From Carnegiea gigantea (Eukaryota > Streptophyta > Magnoliopsida > Caryophyllales > Cactaceae), in NCBI GenBank assembly GCA_029747015.1, contig JAKOGI010000443.1:330501-394500 (forward strand): 64,000 nt of DNA. Direction: 5' to 3'. Every line of letters starts with the position of its first letter. Position 1 is the stretch's first letter. The position numbers and the translations under genes are program-made. This document shows, piece after piece, positions 51,038 to 62,880 of this stretch. Below the pieces are notes generated by a model. The model ran no database searches. It was not told the origin of the DNA and saw only the letters and a list, made by a program, of their open reading frames with translations.

Positions 51038-51670
51038 ATGTCCGAAGCAAATGATGAACATAGTTGAGGTCAAAACGTTAGGATTAGTGCAAGTATAGGA
51101 GCACCACAATCGGCCCCACAGAATGATCTAGTAGAAAACACTAAAGCGAACACCGTTAGTGGCATGTCTAGAGGTTTCCTTGACTCAGCTCAGCAATTTG
51201 GAAATTATTTTGGAGGCAACACTGAGCAACTATATACCCAACCACCATTTTTTGGTATGGATATTGACCAAACACACGTGATACATTTCATTGAAAGTAC
51301 ACGTGGGAATACACCTATACAACCCAATACTCCCGGTGGCACTTCCACTATTTCATTTGTTTATCAACAGTTTCACACTATTAGCCCATAATGCAATAGT
51401 AATCAGTTTGGTGGTCAGCATAGATTGTCAAGCCACTCAATTTAAAATGAAGGGGTAAGAAGAGATAGACAAAGCTCTACACCTGATAGTGAAACTATAA
51501 GCACAAACAATAAAATTTATTAGCAACATGACGATGACACGTAAGTTAGTTAAGAAATTTTTGTTAGTGCTATTAATATTTTTTCGTAACTACATTAATT
51601 AATTTTTAACGATTATATTTTTGCTTTTAGCTTTATCTAATACGAGGGCGTAGACCATAAAATTGTGGAA
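51038..51670 (+). pseudogene. CACTA I Ptta-like gene, 5' part
   Basis: ATG at 51038, after a CTAG acceptor-like site, gives MSEANDEHS, a stop, then a Q-, N- and G-rich N-terminus (51164-51391) of the sort seen in Ptta/TNPA-like proteins. A GTAAGT donor-like site occurs near 51541 and the next coding resumes near 51630 (YEGVDHKIVEC), where copia B cuts in at 51671. Its role in the element would be DNA binding and regulation. Confidence 0.5.
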
Positions 51671-51788
51671 TGTAATAGTGCACAGAGGGCAATACTGTAA
51701 TTTTTGTACTCCCTGAATGTTACATATACATCGCCAGGCTCCTTAATTGGGTTAGAGCCTTGACTTATATTCACATGGTATTAGAGCC
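51671..51788 (+). repeat. Left LTR and primer site of copia B
   Basis: The LTR spans 51671-51775. TGGTATTAGAGCC (51776-51788), a one-base variant of the tRNA-Met primer site, follows directly. Confidence 0.85.
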
Positions 51789-51928
51789 CTGATTCCTGAC
51801 CTAATTTTTTAGTTTTCTTCCTCCTCAAGAAAACTCCATAGGGCTTCTCTCTCTCCTCACCGAAACCCTACCCTCCCCTCCACCACCGTCGCTCTTGCTA
51901 TCTTGCCCTTCGTCGCAGCACCGCCTTC

Positions 51929-53380
51929 ATGACTACCGAGGCTTCCACTCCGGTTACCCCTTTACGTCTGTCCGGCGTCTGCACCGGTGGTACTTCCCCT
52001 GTCACGGCTCCCGTTTCGGTGACTGCTTCTGCATCCTTCCCGCCACTGCCGTTAACACCGCCGTTCATGGACCCCGACCTGCGGCTTCCTGTTCTGCCCC
52101 ACTCTGCTTTTCCAGATTTCGGGTTGTACTTTGGTGTTGGCCTTTCTTCCTTCTCGGTTATGCCCTAGCTCTCGTAGCACTCAGCGACCCCGACTCATGC
52201 TTAGTTCTTAGGCGTCTCCCCCGGTTTGGCCTCTAGTGGTTTTGGTCTTTCTCTACCATCCCAGGCAGGGGGTTATCCTTTAGGTCACACGCCTTCCATG
52301 GTTGAGTCTTCATGGCTGTCCCTTAGTCCTCAATTGCCTCCTCTTCACCCGAGTATCCTTTTCATTAACATTAAAAATTTTGTTACCATTATTCTAACGA
52401 CTGTTGAGAATTTTCTATCCTGGCGCACTCAATTAACTGCCTTTCTTGTGAGTCAACAGCTCAGTGGTTTTTTTGATGGTATGATCGATACTCCTCCTTC
52501 CTATATACCTAATTTTAATGGTGTGCTGCATCCGAATCCGTCCTACTTTGTTTGGTTGCGTTTGGACCAACTTATTTGATCCTGGTTATTTGCTATGATT
52601 TCACCAGAACTATTAACTGAGGTCCATGACTTGCTTCATTCTAAACAACTTTGGGACTGTCTGTCACGTCATTTTAATACTGCCAGCCTTGCCCATTCTA
52701 TGGATCTGCGTCTTACCGTATCCACTTTATCTAAAGATTCTAAACAAAGTATGGAGGATTATTTGTGCGGTATTAAGCATATTGCAGACTCTCTAGCTTC
52801 CATTCGAACTCCGGTTCCTGATCTTGAACTTGTTCAACTGACTTTGAATGGTCTCGATGAGGATGATCATAACTTGGTCACCATGCTCTCTTATGGAACC
52901 AATTTACTTACTTTCAATGATCTTCGCTCCAAACTCATTCACTATGACCAACGATTTCAGTTTTTGAAATCAAAGGACTTGTTTCAAGTTCATCATCCTG
53001 CTTTGGCTATGACTGTTTCATCTTTTGAGTCTGGGAAAGGTACTCAGTCTTCCAATCATGCTAATGGGTCTGGTGGTAGTAAAAATCAAGGACGGAATAA
53101 CAACCGTAAAGGTAACACGCACCAAGGAGACGACAATCGTAATTCTCATCAAAATCACCAGCAATCTGCCAGCAAGAGTGTGCCTACAGGGACTGGTTAT
53201 GGTAATACTATTTTTCATGGTCTAGTATTCAATATTCATCTCCTTCTCGTACTAGCTGTGTCTCTGCAGGTAATAATTCGCCTAAAGGGGTCTTAGGTTC
53301 TCACCCTAATGTTGTATGCAAAATTTGCTTTGCCCTGGGTCATACAGCTGTAGGTTGTCCACAGCGCTACACTCCTTCCC
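51929..53380 (+). pseudogene. Copia B gag, broken
   Basis: An S/T/P-rich start (MTTEASTPVTPL) runs into a frameshift near 52165. The UBN2-type core follows (FLSWRTQLTAFLVSQQLSGF near 52410), with a stop at 52577. A long intact frame, 52595-53296, contains LLHSKQLWDCLSRHFNTASL and LTLNGLDEDDHNLV. After an N/G/Q-rich linker the knuckle CKICFALGHTAVGC is readable near 53320-53360 in a shifted frame. Gag forms the particle and the knuckle binds RNA. Confidence 0.85.
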
Positions 53381-53429
53381 AACCCAATTCTGTCCCTGCT
53401 TTTGCCACTTTCAATCCGATCGATGCCAA

Positions 53430-54770
53430 CGAATCAGTTTGGTATCCTAATTCGGCTGCCGCTTCCTATATGACTCCTACGAAAAGTATTTTACTCTCTA
53501 AAACTCTTTATGCTAGCAATGATAAAGTTCGGGTTGGGAATGGTTCTCTTCCCCCATTAAACATGTGGGTTCGCTTACTATTCCTACAGTCGCTAAGCCT
53601 CTTGTTCTAAAAAATGTTTTGCATGTTCCTACATTAAAATGCAACTTACTATCTGTCAAACAACTTTGTCATGATAATCGTTGCATTGTTGTGTTTGATG
53701 ACTCGTCTGTTTGTGTCAAGGATAAAATCTCGGGTAAAGTTCTGCTGCATGCTTCTTCAACTGGCAATGTCAACCCTCTAGTTGTTCTTGGTTCCTCTCT
53801 CTCGACCCTTGCTGCTCTTATTGACCCTGCGAGTACCTGGCATTGTCGACTTGGTCATTGTGGAGTTAGGATTTTAAATTTTCTTCGAACTAAGAATTTA
53901 GTTTCTTTTCCAAATACCTTTCATGATTCATATAATTCTTGTTGACTTGCTAAATGGCATCAATTACCTTTTAAAGTAGTTGAACATCATTGTTGCAAGC
54001 CTTTGAAATTAATCCATTCTGATTTATGGCAATCTCCTGTTCTTTCTAATCTTGATTTTCGATATTATGCTTGCTTTGTGGGTGATTTCTCTCGTTATAC
54101 TTGGATTTATCCACTCAAATGCAATTCTGATTTTCTGTCCACTTTTTGTGCTTTTCAAAAGTTGGTGGAAAATCTGTTTGATACCAAAAGTAAAATGTTC
54201 CAGAGTGATGGTGGGCATGAATTTGATAATACCTCTCTTGGAGCTCATTTTTTAGAACATGAGATTTATTTTTGAGAATCTTGTCCTGAAACTCAATCTC
54301 AAAATGGTGTTGTTGCACGTAAACATTGTCACCTCAATGAGATTGCCCGTGCTCTTCTTATTGAGGCGTATATGCCTGCCACCTTTTGGGTTAATGCTAT
54401 TCAAACTACTATTTTTGTCGCTAATAGGCTTCCCACTCCTAATCTTCAAGGCCAGTCTCCATTTGAAAAATTATTTCACAAATCCCCTGATTACAGTTTT
54501 CTCAAAACTTTTAGCTTTGCCTGTTATCCCAACTTTTCAGCTACTTCTGCTAATAAGTTAGCCCCCCGATCCGCTTGATGTATTTTCCTTGGCTACGCCC
54601 CCTATTACAAAGGTTACAAGTGTCTCGATCCTCTCTGGGGTCGAATTTTTATAAGTCGGCATGTTTTATTTCATGAACATGAATTTCCTTATTTGAAATT
54701 TTCCAACCTACCTAACTCCACAATTTTCCAGGCTGATCATCCTTCCCCTGATTGCCTACTTGAGCTGCTA
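53430..54770 (+). pseudogene. Copia B protease and integrase, broken
   Basis: The protease site reads WYPNSAAASYMT, so the catalytic Asp of the DSGA-type motif is Asn: inactive. The frame at 53565-53945 holds the pre-integrase segment with WHCRLGHCGV. The integrase core begins with LIHSDLWQSPV (first catalytic Asp, about 54010), MFQSDGGHEFDN (second, about 54196) and a SQNGVVARKHCHLNEIARAL block (about 54295). FWVNAIQTTIFVANRLPTPN follows. Stops occur at 53943, 54273 and 54577. A proline-rich linker (54770-55190) separates it from RT. Confidence 0.85.
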
Positions 54771-55229
54771 AGCCTACTCCGACCCTTGCAAGGCCTTGTG
54801 ATCGCCCTGTTTTGACCAGCCCCGCGGCCCATCTGTCCTATCCATTTCAGCCCCCTTTCCCTTAGCTCCCCCGAGCCCACTCCGTGCCCGGCCCAAATCC
54901 CTTCTCCGGCCTAGGATGATTTTTCCTCCCCCACTTCCCTTGCTGCGGCTTCCCTCACTGCTGGGTCGTCCCCTTCCTCTCCCTCGGTCCAGCCCACTTC
55001 GCAGGTGCAGGCCTCCCCCTTCCGTTGGCCTTCTCCTTCCGTTAGCCCCTCTTCCTACCCCACTCCCATGTCCCATGTCTCCTCAGCCTAACCTACTTTA
55101 CCTGTTTTTTCCCAAGCCCAGCACGTGCCCGCCCCCCTCTCTCAGCCTCTCAACTCTCATCACATGGTCACTCGGGCCAAAAGTGCCATTCGTAAGCCCA
55201 AGCACATTTTGTCCCTTGACACTGATATT

Positions 55230-55985
55230 GTGGATCTCGAACCCACTTCTTTTAAAAAAGCTTCTACTGATTTTCACTGGCAAGAAGCTATGACTAAGGA
55301 ATATAATGCGTTACTTGCTAATGATACTTGAGAGTTAGTTCCATCTCAATCGGGGCAAAATTTTGTGGGTTGGAAATGGCTTTACAGAGTTAAATTTCAT
55401 TCGGATGGGTCTATCTAACAGTATAAGGCGCGGTTGGTTGCTTTTAGTAATCACCAACAGGCCGGGATTGATTATCATGAGACCTTTAGCCCTATTGTCA
55501 AGGCTCCCACTATTCGCTTGATTATCTCCTTAGGCCTCACTTTTGGTTGGCCTATACAATAGTTGGATATTAAAAATGCCTTCCTTCATGGTGATCTTAC
55601 TGAGAAAGTTTACATGCGCCAACCTCCTGGTTTCGTCCATCCCCAGTTTCCACATCGTGTTTGTAAGCTTAAGAAAGCTATCTATGGCCTCAAACAGGCA
55701 CCTCATGCTTGGTTCCATAAGTTCAACAGTTTCCTTCTGTCTCATGCTTTTGTTTGTTCCCCCTTAGGCACTTCCATGTTTGTTTATCACCATGGTTCTA
55801 CGACTATGATCTTACTTCTTCAGGTTGACGACATTATTCTTACTGGTAGTTCCCCTTCTGTTCTTCATAATTTCATCTCTGTTCTCTCTCATCAGTTTGC
55901 TATGAAGGACTTGGGTGACTTACATTATTTTTTGGGTGATCAAGTGGTACGCAACTCTCAGGGTATCTTTTTGAAAATATGCTAA
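55230..55985 (+). pseudogene. Copia B reverse transcriptase, broken
   Basis: FHWQEAMTKEYNALLANDT is followed by a stop (55329), then WKWLYRVKFHSDGSI and another stop (55417). YHETFSPIVKAPTIRLI precedes a stop at 55560, and the LDIKNAFLHGDLTEKVYM block begins near 55563. The catalytic site reads LLQVDDIIL (about 55820-55845), with Q in place of the usual Y but both aspartates kept. LGDLHYFLGDQVV closes the domain before a stop at 55983. Confidence 0.9.
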
Positions 55986-56007
55986 TGATCTTATTCGCAA
56001 ATTTCAC

Positions 56008-56745
56008 ATGTATATTCCTAAACCTGTTCATACGCCCTCTCTTTCTCGAACCTCTTTGACCCTTACAGATGGAGAGTTCCTTGCTGATCCCACTAAGTGC
56101 AGAAGTAGGGTAGGCACATTGCAATACTTGACTGTAACTAGACCTGATATTACCTACGTCGTTCATGTAGTTTCCCAGCATATGCATGCTCCCTGTACTA
56201 CTCATTTACATGCTGTCAAGCGTATTTTCAAGTATTTGCAGGGTACCTTGGGTTTTGGCTTGCAGCTCCGTCCAGCTTCCACTCCATCTATCATTGTTGC
56301 CTATTCTGATGCTGATTGGGCAGCGTGCAAAGACTCTTGTCAGTCTACCACGGGCTACGCAGTATTTTTTGGCCCAAATCTTATCTCCTGGCGCTCCAAG
56401 AAGCAACCTGTGGTTTCAAAATCATCTACTGAAGCTGAATATCGTGTTGTTGCTTACACCGTTGCTAAAACCATCTGGATTTGCAAGCTACTTGCTGACA
56501 TTGGCATCTGTTTATCTTCCCCTCCCAAGGTCTACTGTGATAACATCAACGCCTCCTATATAGTTGTTCATCCGGTCCAGCATGATCGTAGCAAACACAT
56601 CGCCATTGATTATTATTTTGTTCGTGAGCGTGTCGCTCATGGGGATTTAGTTGTTTGTTACATCCCTACTAAGCTTCAGTTAGCTGATATTTTTACTAAA
56701 GGATTGTCTTCTAAGTTGTTTAATTATTTCAGGACAATCTATTAG
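56008..56745 (+). pseudogene. Copia B RNase H with intact frame
   Basis: A 245-codon frame runs from the end of RT through RNase H. It includes YLTVTRPDITYVVHVVSQHM, AYSDADWAACKDSCQSTTGY with the catalytic Asp, ISWRSKKQPVVSKSSTEAEY with the catalytic Glu/Asp region, and the usual ending LADIFTKGLSSKLFNYFR. This is the least damaged part of the element. A purine tract ATTGAGGGGG (56764-56773) follows before the right LTR. Confidence 0.9.
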
Positions 56746-56773
56746 TACGTTCCTCCCCAACAGATTGAGGGGG

Positions 56774-56878
56774 CGTAATAGTGTATAGAGGACAATACTG
56801 TAATTTTTGTACTCCCTGAATGTTGTATATATATCGCCAGTCTCCCTAATTGGGTTAGAGCCTTGACTTGCATTCACA
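56774..56878 (+). repeat. Right LTR of copia B
   Basis: 105 bp, same length as the left LTR, with a handful of substitutions (for example CGTAATAG at the start and GTATATATATCGCC for CATATACATCGCC). It ends ATTCACA. Confidence 0.9.
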
Positions 56879-57300
56879 AAATGTTTTGGAGGCAAGTACC
56901 CGCGTACTTGGACTACATGGCGAGAAGTTCCACAATCCCAGTGAGACTTATGGTTTAATAAGATCAAGGTTGGTTTTAAGCAAAATAAATTAGAGTGTCA
57001 TAAAATTTTTCGATCCCAAGTAATAATTACTAATATACTTGAAGTTTGCTGCAAAAACACTACTATTGGCATTTAGATAATGAAACCCATATACGGCATA
57101 ACTTCAAGATCAAAGGTGCAGCCCATCTTAAGGATATTCTTGGGTATGCTAGGATGCTTAACAAAAAGTTAAAGTGGGGACCACCTAGTGTTTGGAATGT
57201 AGTTTAAGAAGTTGAGTGAACAAAATAAAAAGAAAAGATTGAGTGATCTAGAAGGTCTTGGTCCTTCATTACATAAAATAATGTAATTTAAGAAATATTC
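56879..57300 (+). pseudogene. CACTA I Ptta-like gene, 3' part
   Basis: Just right of copia B the frame reads GGKYPRTWTTWREVPQS, then a stop, and after a short gap DNETHIRHNFKIKGAAHLKD. Then come LNKKLKWGPPSVWN and LSEQNKKKRLSDLEGLG, with PSLHK close behind. The order (tryptophan-rich block, K/N-rich SEQNKKKR, then PSLH) is that of Ptta/En/Spm plant transposase domains. Frameshifts are present and no C-terminus or poly(A) site was recognised. Confidence 0.6.
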
Positions 57301-59240
57301 TTCACAATTATTGGATTTAATATATATATAATATTCTTTGAGATATTGGGACTAATATAATATTCTATATACATAATATTAGAAAGGCAAATATTTTGTG
57401 CCTTTATTTTCAAAAGGATATTAATTATGGCAATAATTTGAGAGACAAAATTATCTTTTGTAAACGAAGTGAGTAAAATGATTGATTTTAAAATTTTATA
57501 GCAATGACATGTGTCAAAATATTATCTAGTTTAGTTTTGTTTTAATATATATGTATAGATTTTAAGTTGATTGTGTAATTGTTCGTAATAGTTTCTACAT
57601 AAACTGTTTCAAAAAGAAATAATGCTTAGTGAATTAGAAACTGTTGAAAATAATGTGTGATGGAAAAAGAACTAATCATTGAAGCATTTTGTAATTAGCT
57701 TATTGGATGACAATGATCCCAAAAGCTATTTTATTCGGATGATGATATATGTCATACCACAACACACTTAAATGTCTTGCCTCATGTTAAATTAACATGT
57801 TTTATAATTTATAATCACTAAATTTTCAATGATTACACTTAACTATGAATTGTTATCCTAAAATATTTGTCGAATATGATGACAAAAGTATTAAATCATA
57901 CCCTAATTGGATCAATCTTCGCAATGAAAATGGCTCCGGTTTGGCTAAGCCAATCCCTATTCGGAAGGATATATGAGACACATATTTTTTTTTGCGGTAA
58001 ATTATGGAAAAAAAATTATTTTATACAATTTATTAGTTGTAATATGCTTTTATTATTCAGTCATACTATTTTTTTTTCAATTTAAAAGCATGATAATATG
58101 ATTTTAACCAAAATAGGATACTTAAGAAGTGTCTTATAGTAAGACATTTATCATTTTGCTTTGATGGGATACATAAACCACCTGGTTACGTTGATTAAAT
58201 TAAACATGTGCCCCAAATGGATAACTTTCAGCAGAGGCCAATGGAAACACTGCTCAATTGGAGCTTCAATGGCAGCAACAAGCCAAAAGCCCAACTGGAG
58301 CAAGTTCTTCTGACTCTTTCACTAAGACTAATTTAAAGTTATCATCTCAAGAACCAAATTGTTCACATATATGAGCCCAATCTACATCCCACCCTAGCTA
58401 TCACAACTTCACTCAAACCTTGAAGCAGATTCGCCCAGCCGCCACCTAGCACTGTGACCTTTTTGAAGATTTCTACGTTAGCTGAAACTCTTAACAATTC
58501 TATCTTGATTTCTAGGCCAAGCTCAATCAGTGCCGAAGACAAGGCCGCCTCATCGTCTGCATTAAGATGAGCTACTCTATATCCCTTTTGACTATTTCAA
58601 ACGCCCCGGCCCCTAACATGGGATGGAGGGAACAAAAAAGCACGTATATATGTTGAAAGTATCAAGTGTAGGCTTCCCCACTTTTACTTAAAGAAATTAA
58701 GATAGATTTGAGTTCATATCATTCAAAGAAGTAAAATAAAAACTTTTGAGATAAGGACAGTTGAAATAATGATAGTAAAGGCATATACTTCATGACAACC
58801 TACTACAAAAAGACATGGAAAAGGGACAAAGGGTGAAGCAAATTCCTTCATATCTTTAATGGAATTGAATCCACATCTTCTTATAGGAATGTGGGTCAAC
58901 TCCAACTAAAGTAATCTCTAATGGTTAACATAATTTTATGAAACTTGTTTGGATTTTTGGAATCTAATAATTTGAACTTTAGGGATATGAAAAATATAAT
59001 CCCAACTTGAAAAATAGCTCCTAGTAGTCTACACTTTTGAATGGATTCATCCTAGTATACCACCATAGAGTTGGACTCGACGAAGAGGTGACGGAGCAAC
59101 TGCGGATTCTAATGTGGCGGTGTAGGAGCAGACAAAAAACAAAAAGAGAAAAGGTATGTTGATCTTATTTTAGCCACATAAGCTAGATTAGCCTAATCTT
59201 TTTTAACGCATGAGCTTTCCTTCCTCACTTTTCTGTCGTT
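57300..59240. other. Unassigned; possible CACTA I 3' side
   Basis: AT-rich with short frames. A stretch at 57867-57990 and a GC-richer one at 58201-58620 look as if they were once coding, but I cannot name them. No CACTA terminus or CCGACGG cluster was found. Confidence 0.35.
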
Positions 59241-59249
59241 CTTTTCATC

Positions 59250-59355
59250 AATACTATAACAACGATGACAGCAACAATGACAACAATAATGTAATAATAA
59301 TAATACAATAAGTAGTAGTAGCAGCAGCTGTAATAGCAGTAGTAATAGCAACAAA
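59250..59355. repeat. Trinucleotide-rich tract (CAA/TAA/AGT)
   Basis: Interrupted ACAACAATGACAACAATAATG, AATAATAATA and AGTAGTAGTAGCAGCAGC runs. A similar tract lies 540 bp to the right. Confidence 0.8.
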
Positions 59356-59399
59356 TAGTATGCTTTCTCTCGTGTAATATACGAGATAGTTTTCGAGTT

Positions 59400-59680
59400 T
59401 TTGTTTGTAGTTATGCATATAAAAATCAGAAATCATCTAATATTTCATGTAATTTATGAAATTTTTTTAAGTATTTTAACATTAAAAACTTTCAAAACTT
59501 GAGGAACATATGTTAAAGATTGGGAGCTTTTATATTGTTTTCCTATACCCATGCGATGTATGAAAAAACTTTGAGTTTTTCTGATTGTAATAATTATGTG
59601 TAAAAACCGTAATAAATATATTGATAATTCATGTAATTTCTTTAAAACTATTAGAGCTTCTATAGCAAGAAATATAATAG
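59400..59680. repeat. Diverged direct repeat (about 200 bp apart)
   Basis: The segment near 59400-59480 (TTGTAGTTATGCATATAAAAATC... TTCATGTAATTTATG) resembles 59580-59660 (TTGTAATAATTATGTGTAAAAACC... TTCATGTAATTTCTT). It looks like an old duplication. Confidence 0.5.
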
Positions 59681-59889
59681 CCTTTGTTTTCAAAGTTAAC
59701 TGAAAAATCCCACTCTTAGCATTAATTGCGAATGAAAAAAAGAAAAATTAATTTATAATATCTTAAACTAATTGCAAATTTTTCACTACTTTTTTACAAA
59801 GTTAACATGGTATAATAGTTTAGTGTAACTTATGAATGATTAATTATTTATGTAATAAATTATTTATGGTTGGATTGCATAGGTGCAAT

Positions 59890-59963
59890 AAAAGTACTAG
59901 AAGTAGTAGTAGCAGTAGCAGCAGCAGTAGTAGTACTAGTAACAATAATAATAACAATAATTG
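59890..59963. repeat. Trinucleotide-rich tract (AGT/AGC/AAT)
   Basis: GTAGTAGTAGCAGTAGCAGCAGCAGTAGTAGTAC runs into AACAATAATAATAACAATAA. Confidence 0.85.
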
Positions 59964-61110
59964 AAGGTCCCAAAAGACAATGTTAAATTATCTTAGAGGG
60001 GTGCATAAGGTGATATCTTAAAATTTTAGATTTTATGTAAATTCAATTTACTTTGATTAAATACTACTAATGTTAGTGAGAACAACCTTGAAGATTAGCC
60101 ACCAATGCTAGTAATAAACAAAATTAAAGTGTATAAATGAATGGGACAAAACGCATGATATTTTTATGATGTCACCCTTCCAAACAGGACTAGTCATCGC
60201 TTATGACACTTCCTCCGACATGATTTAATCACTTCTACTTCTTGTTCACTTAAGAAGTACACACTAATGACATTGACTCTACAATCAGTTTGTCATTCCA
60301 TTTTCACTCGACTAAGAAATCTCAGCCAGGACACTCACTAAGTATTGACCTCTCAATACCTAGCTATCCAAGCAAGTTCTCCAAGTTACTTGTTATAATT
60401 TCTCTTTTAAGATATTCAAATGAATCAATAAGTACAAAAGAGAGTACATGAGCAATTTGCACTTGAGCTCCTCTTACGATGTAGCCCTTTCTTCTATCTT
60501 GCAATATGCTTCATCTCTGCCTTTTAAAAATTTAAAACCTATTCGACCGTTGAAGCTATACTTGTCAATTCTTCAATGTATTCTACCTGGAATCCAGCAC
60601 CGCTGATTTGAACTTTGGTGTTTTCAAGCTTGGCTCTTGATTGGCGATAATAATGGATTTTGATTGCTGAGAAAAGAGCTTGATTTGATCTTTAAAGATC
60701 TTGCCTTAATCAATCACAATAATTTAGCAATCAAGTCAAGATTGATTTATGACAACTTTTCAAAATAGGATCAAATAAAATCTCTCACAAGATCTTGGAT
60801 AATAAGCAAAGATATATTGCATCATAACATATAATCCATTCGGATATAAATCAAGGATTATTTTCAAATGTATTAACAGTGATATATGTCAAAGAATAAA
60901 CCAATCATATAAGTTCTTTTTATGAAAAAAAGATTTTTCTTAACACCAAATTCAACGATTCTAACTTGTACACGGAATTCCTGCGGAGACAAGATTGGTT
61001 GGTGCAACCCAATGTATTCAAATTAAGATTTTCACTCTCACTAAAAATAACCAAGGTTTGTAAGCTATGGCATTAAAATAGTCAATGATATTGCTACTAA
61101 TATTAAGGGA
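59964..61110 (-). other. Probable 3' LTR side of right-edge copia element
   Basis: Read on the minus strand, AAAAGGGAGAAATTGAAGAC near 61105-61130 looks like a polypurine tract followed by an LTR start (TGAAGACTCCC). If so the LTR occupies part of this stretch. I could not locate its far end and the 5' LTR is outside the window, so the boundary is unproven. Confidence 0.35.
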
Positions 61111-61486
61111 GTCTTCAATTTCTCCCTTTTCGATAAAATACCAAATTTCAATTTGAAGATGGCATAAGCATATTAAGCATACGAGCATATTAGGGAATCA
61201 GTAGCAAAAAATATAACATAAGTAATCAAAGCAAAAGATAAGGAGCCTCTAGTCACCTAATTGCGAATGCTAGAAGCTTTCAAAGTCTTTCGGATAGGCT
61301 TTGATATGTAATATTCAATGTCCTTAAGTCCATCTTCCCCCCCCCCCTTTTTGAGTTTCATCAAAAGGGTTAGGCTTACAAAAAATGTTTAATAAGTTAT
61401 TGTTTAAAGATATTCAAATTGTTTAGAAGCATAAAAACAAGAAATTATCTTTGAGAGTAGAAAGAGAGAAAGTATCAATCTTCATC
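61110..61486 (-). other. 3' untranslated region of right-edge copia element
   Basis: Includes an 11-base run of G on the minus strand (C-run at 61337-61347) inside AAAAAGG...GAAGATGG, possibly a secondary polypurine tract. No frame. Confidence 0.35.
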
Positions 61487-62880
61487 ACCTAGACGAGGGG
61501 CTGGAAAAGTAAACTTTAGTTCTTCTGCAGCCTTCGGTATGCTAGTCTCTTTAACAATGTCCACCTCCTGACCCATCTCAATCTAGGATGGTCTTCAATG
61601 TCATCTCCAACCTTGCTACATTTGCCCTAAACTCATCATCCATCACTTTCAAGGTCCCTTTCTCTACTTTTAAATCCATGATAATCCTTCTAAGCTTGGT
61701 AGCACGCCCATTCAGATTCTCTCACACACTCCTTTGAGATCAACCAATGTTTGCTTGATCTCTCTCACTGACTAGCCTTCAAACCAGTGAGCTCCCCCTT
61801 AATCTCCTCAAGATCTCCTTACCATGCTGTCTAGGGAGGAGGGATCATCTCAATGTAGGGTTGAGGTGTAGGAGTCTCAATATTATTCGCAGAAATCTCC
61901 TCCTCATGTTTCCAGTGTCCAAAGGAGAGAGGTTTGAATTTTAGGCTTTTAAGTGTGTTTTAATTAATGGCTAGGATATGAGAATCAAGGTATTCTTCAC
62001 CTTGAAGGGACATTTGGAAGGCCTTGAATATGTGAGTAAGAAGATTTGGGTAAGGCAGGGGGTAATTTCTTAATAGGTTACAAGCCTTGGTTAGGTATTC
62101 AAGCATAACCTTAGCAAAGTCCATAAAATACCCTACCATGGTGTAGTAGAGTGTTTCGAGGAGGGTGTCATTAGTTGTCTCCTTTGATGATCCTCGAGGA
62201 TATATGGTCCTAACCAGAATATAGTAAAGGACCTTGGGTTGGAGTACAAGGTTGTGTAGGATTGGTTTATTTTTTAATCTCGGAGGGATAACCATACTTG
62301 TCAAGACGGAGTCCTTAGGCTTTGAAGGCTAACATTGAGGAAGAGAATTTTGAAGGATTTGGGATCAAATTGAAAATCTTCTAAGTAGAGGTAGTAGTGA
62401 GGGTTATGATACTATCTTTGATGTTAGTGGTATAGTAGGTTCTACCCCTTTCCTTAGGTTGCACCTTTTCAAAGTTGGCATAAACAGTCAAGCTAACTGA
62501 GGATAAACTTCATCACTCACTTCAAATAGACCCATGCAACCCAATCTCTCCAATTTTTCAACAAAAAAAAATTTTGTCAGCCTCAAGAAATTGAAATCAA
62601 TGAATTCACAAAACACCAATTCTCTCTCTACCGCATAGTTGAACCATTTCTCCAAATGTTAGTAAACCATTCAAAGGGATTATAAGGGACCCCTAGATCT
62701 TCTAGAGATTCTAGTTTGGAGAAGGAGTTACCCGAGTTTGTGGACAATTCTGCCTTAAATTCTGAGACAGTATGGATTGCTCCAGACTTTAACAATCGGC
62801 ATTTGATGGCACTATGAGTTCGCATAGTAGGGTGGTAAGTGCTTCAGTATGGGTACTTCCTTTATGTTTGGAAGACATGG
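61487..62880 (-). pseudogene. Post-pol ORF of copia element (envelope-position), broken
   Basis: A minus-strand start (MSSKHKGSTHTEALTTLL, 62878) is followed by a frameshift. A segment LEDLGVPYNPFEWFTNIW (about 62700-62650) comes next, then a frame at 62304-61960 whose core (ILVRTIYPRGSSKE, MDFAKVMLEYL, LPYPNLLTHIF) resembles the putative plant transposon protein domain found beside retroelements. A coiled-coil-like C-terminus ends near 61487. It lies downstream of RNase H on the same strand, where Sireviruses carry an envelope-like ORF. Membrane segments are not evident. Function is unknown. Confidence 0.45.

Larger units (their letters stand above)
51671..56878 (+). mobile_element. Ty1/copia element with 105-bp LTRs (copia B, Ale-like)
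   Basis: Very short LTRs (51671-51775 and 56774-56878) bound a full gag-protease-integrase-RT-RNase H array in copia order. The host Ptta-like frame continues across it. Probable duplications are GAATG (51668-51672, overlapping the LTR start) and AAATG (56879-56883). LTRs of about 100 bp and the gag type fit the Ale/Retrofit lineage. The left LTR starts TGTAATAG and the right one CGTAATAG. The element is non-functional. Confidence 0.9.
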
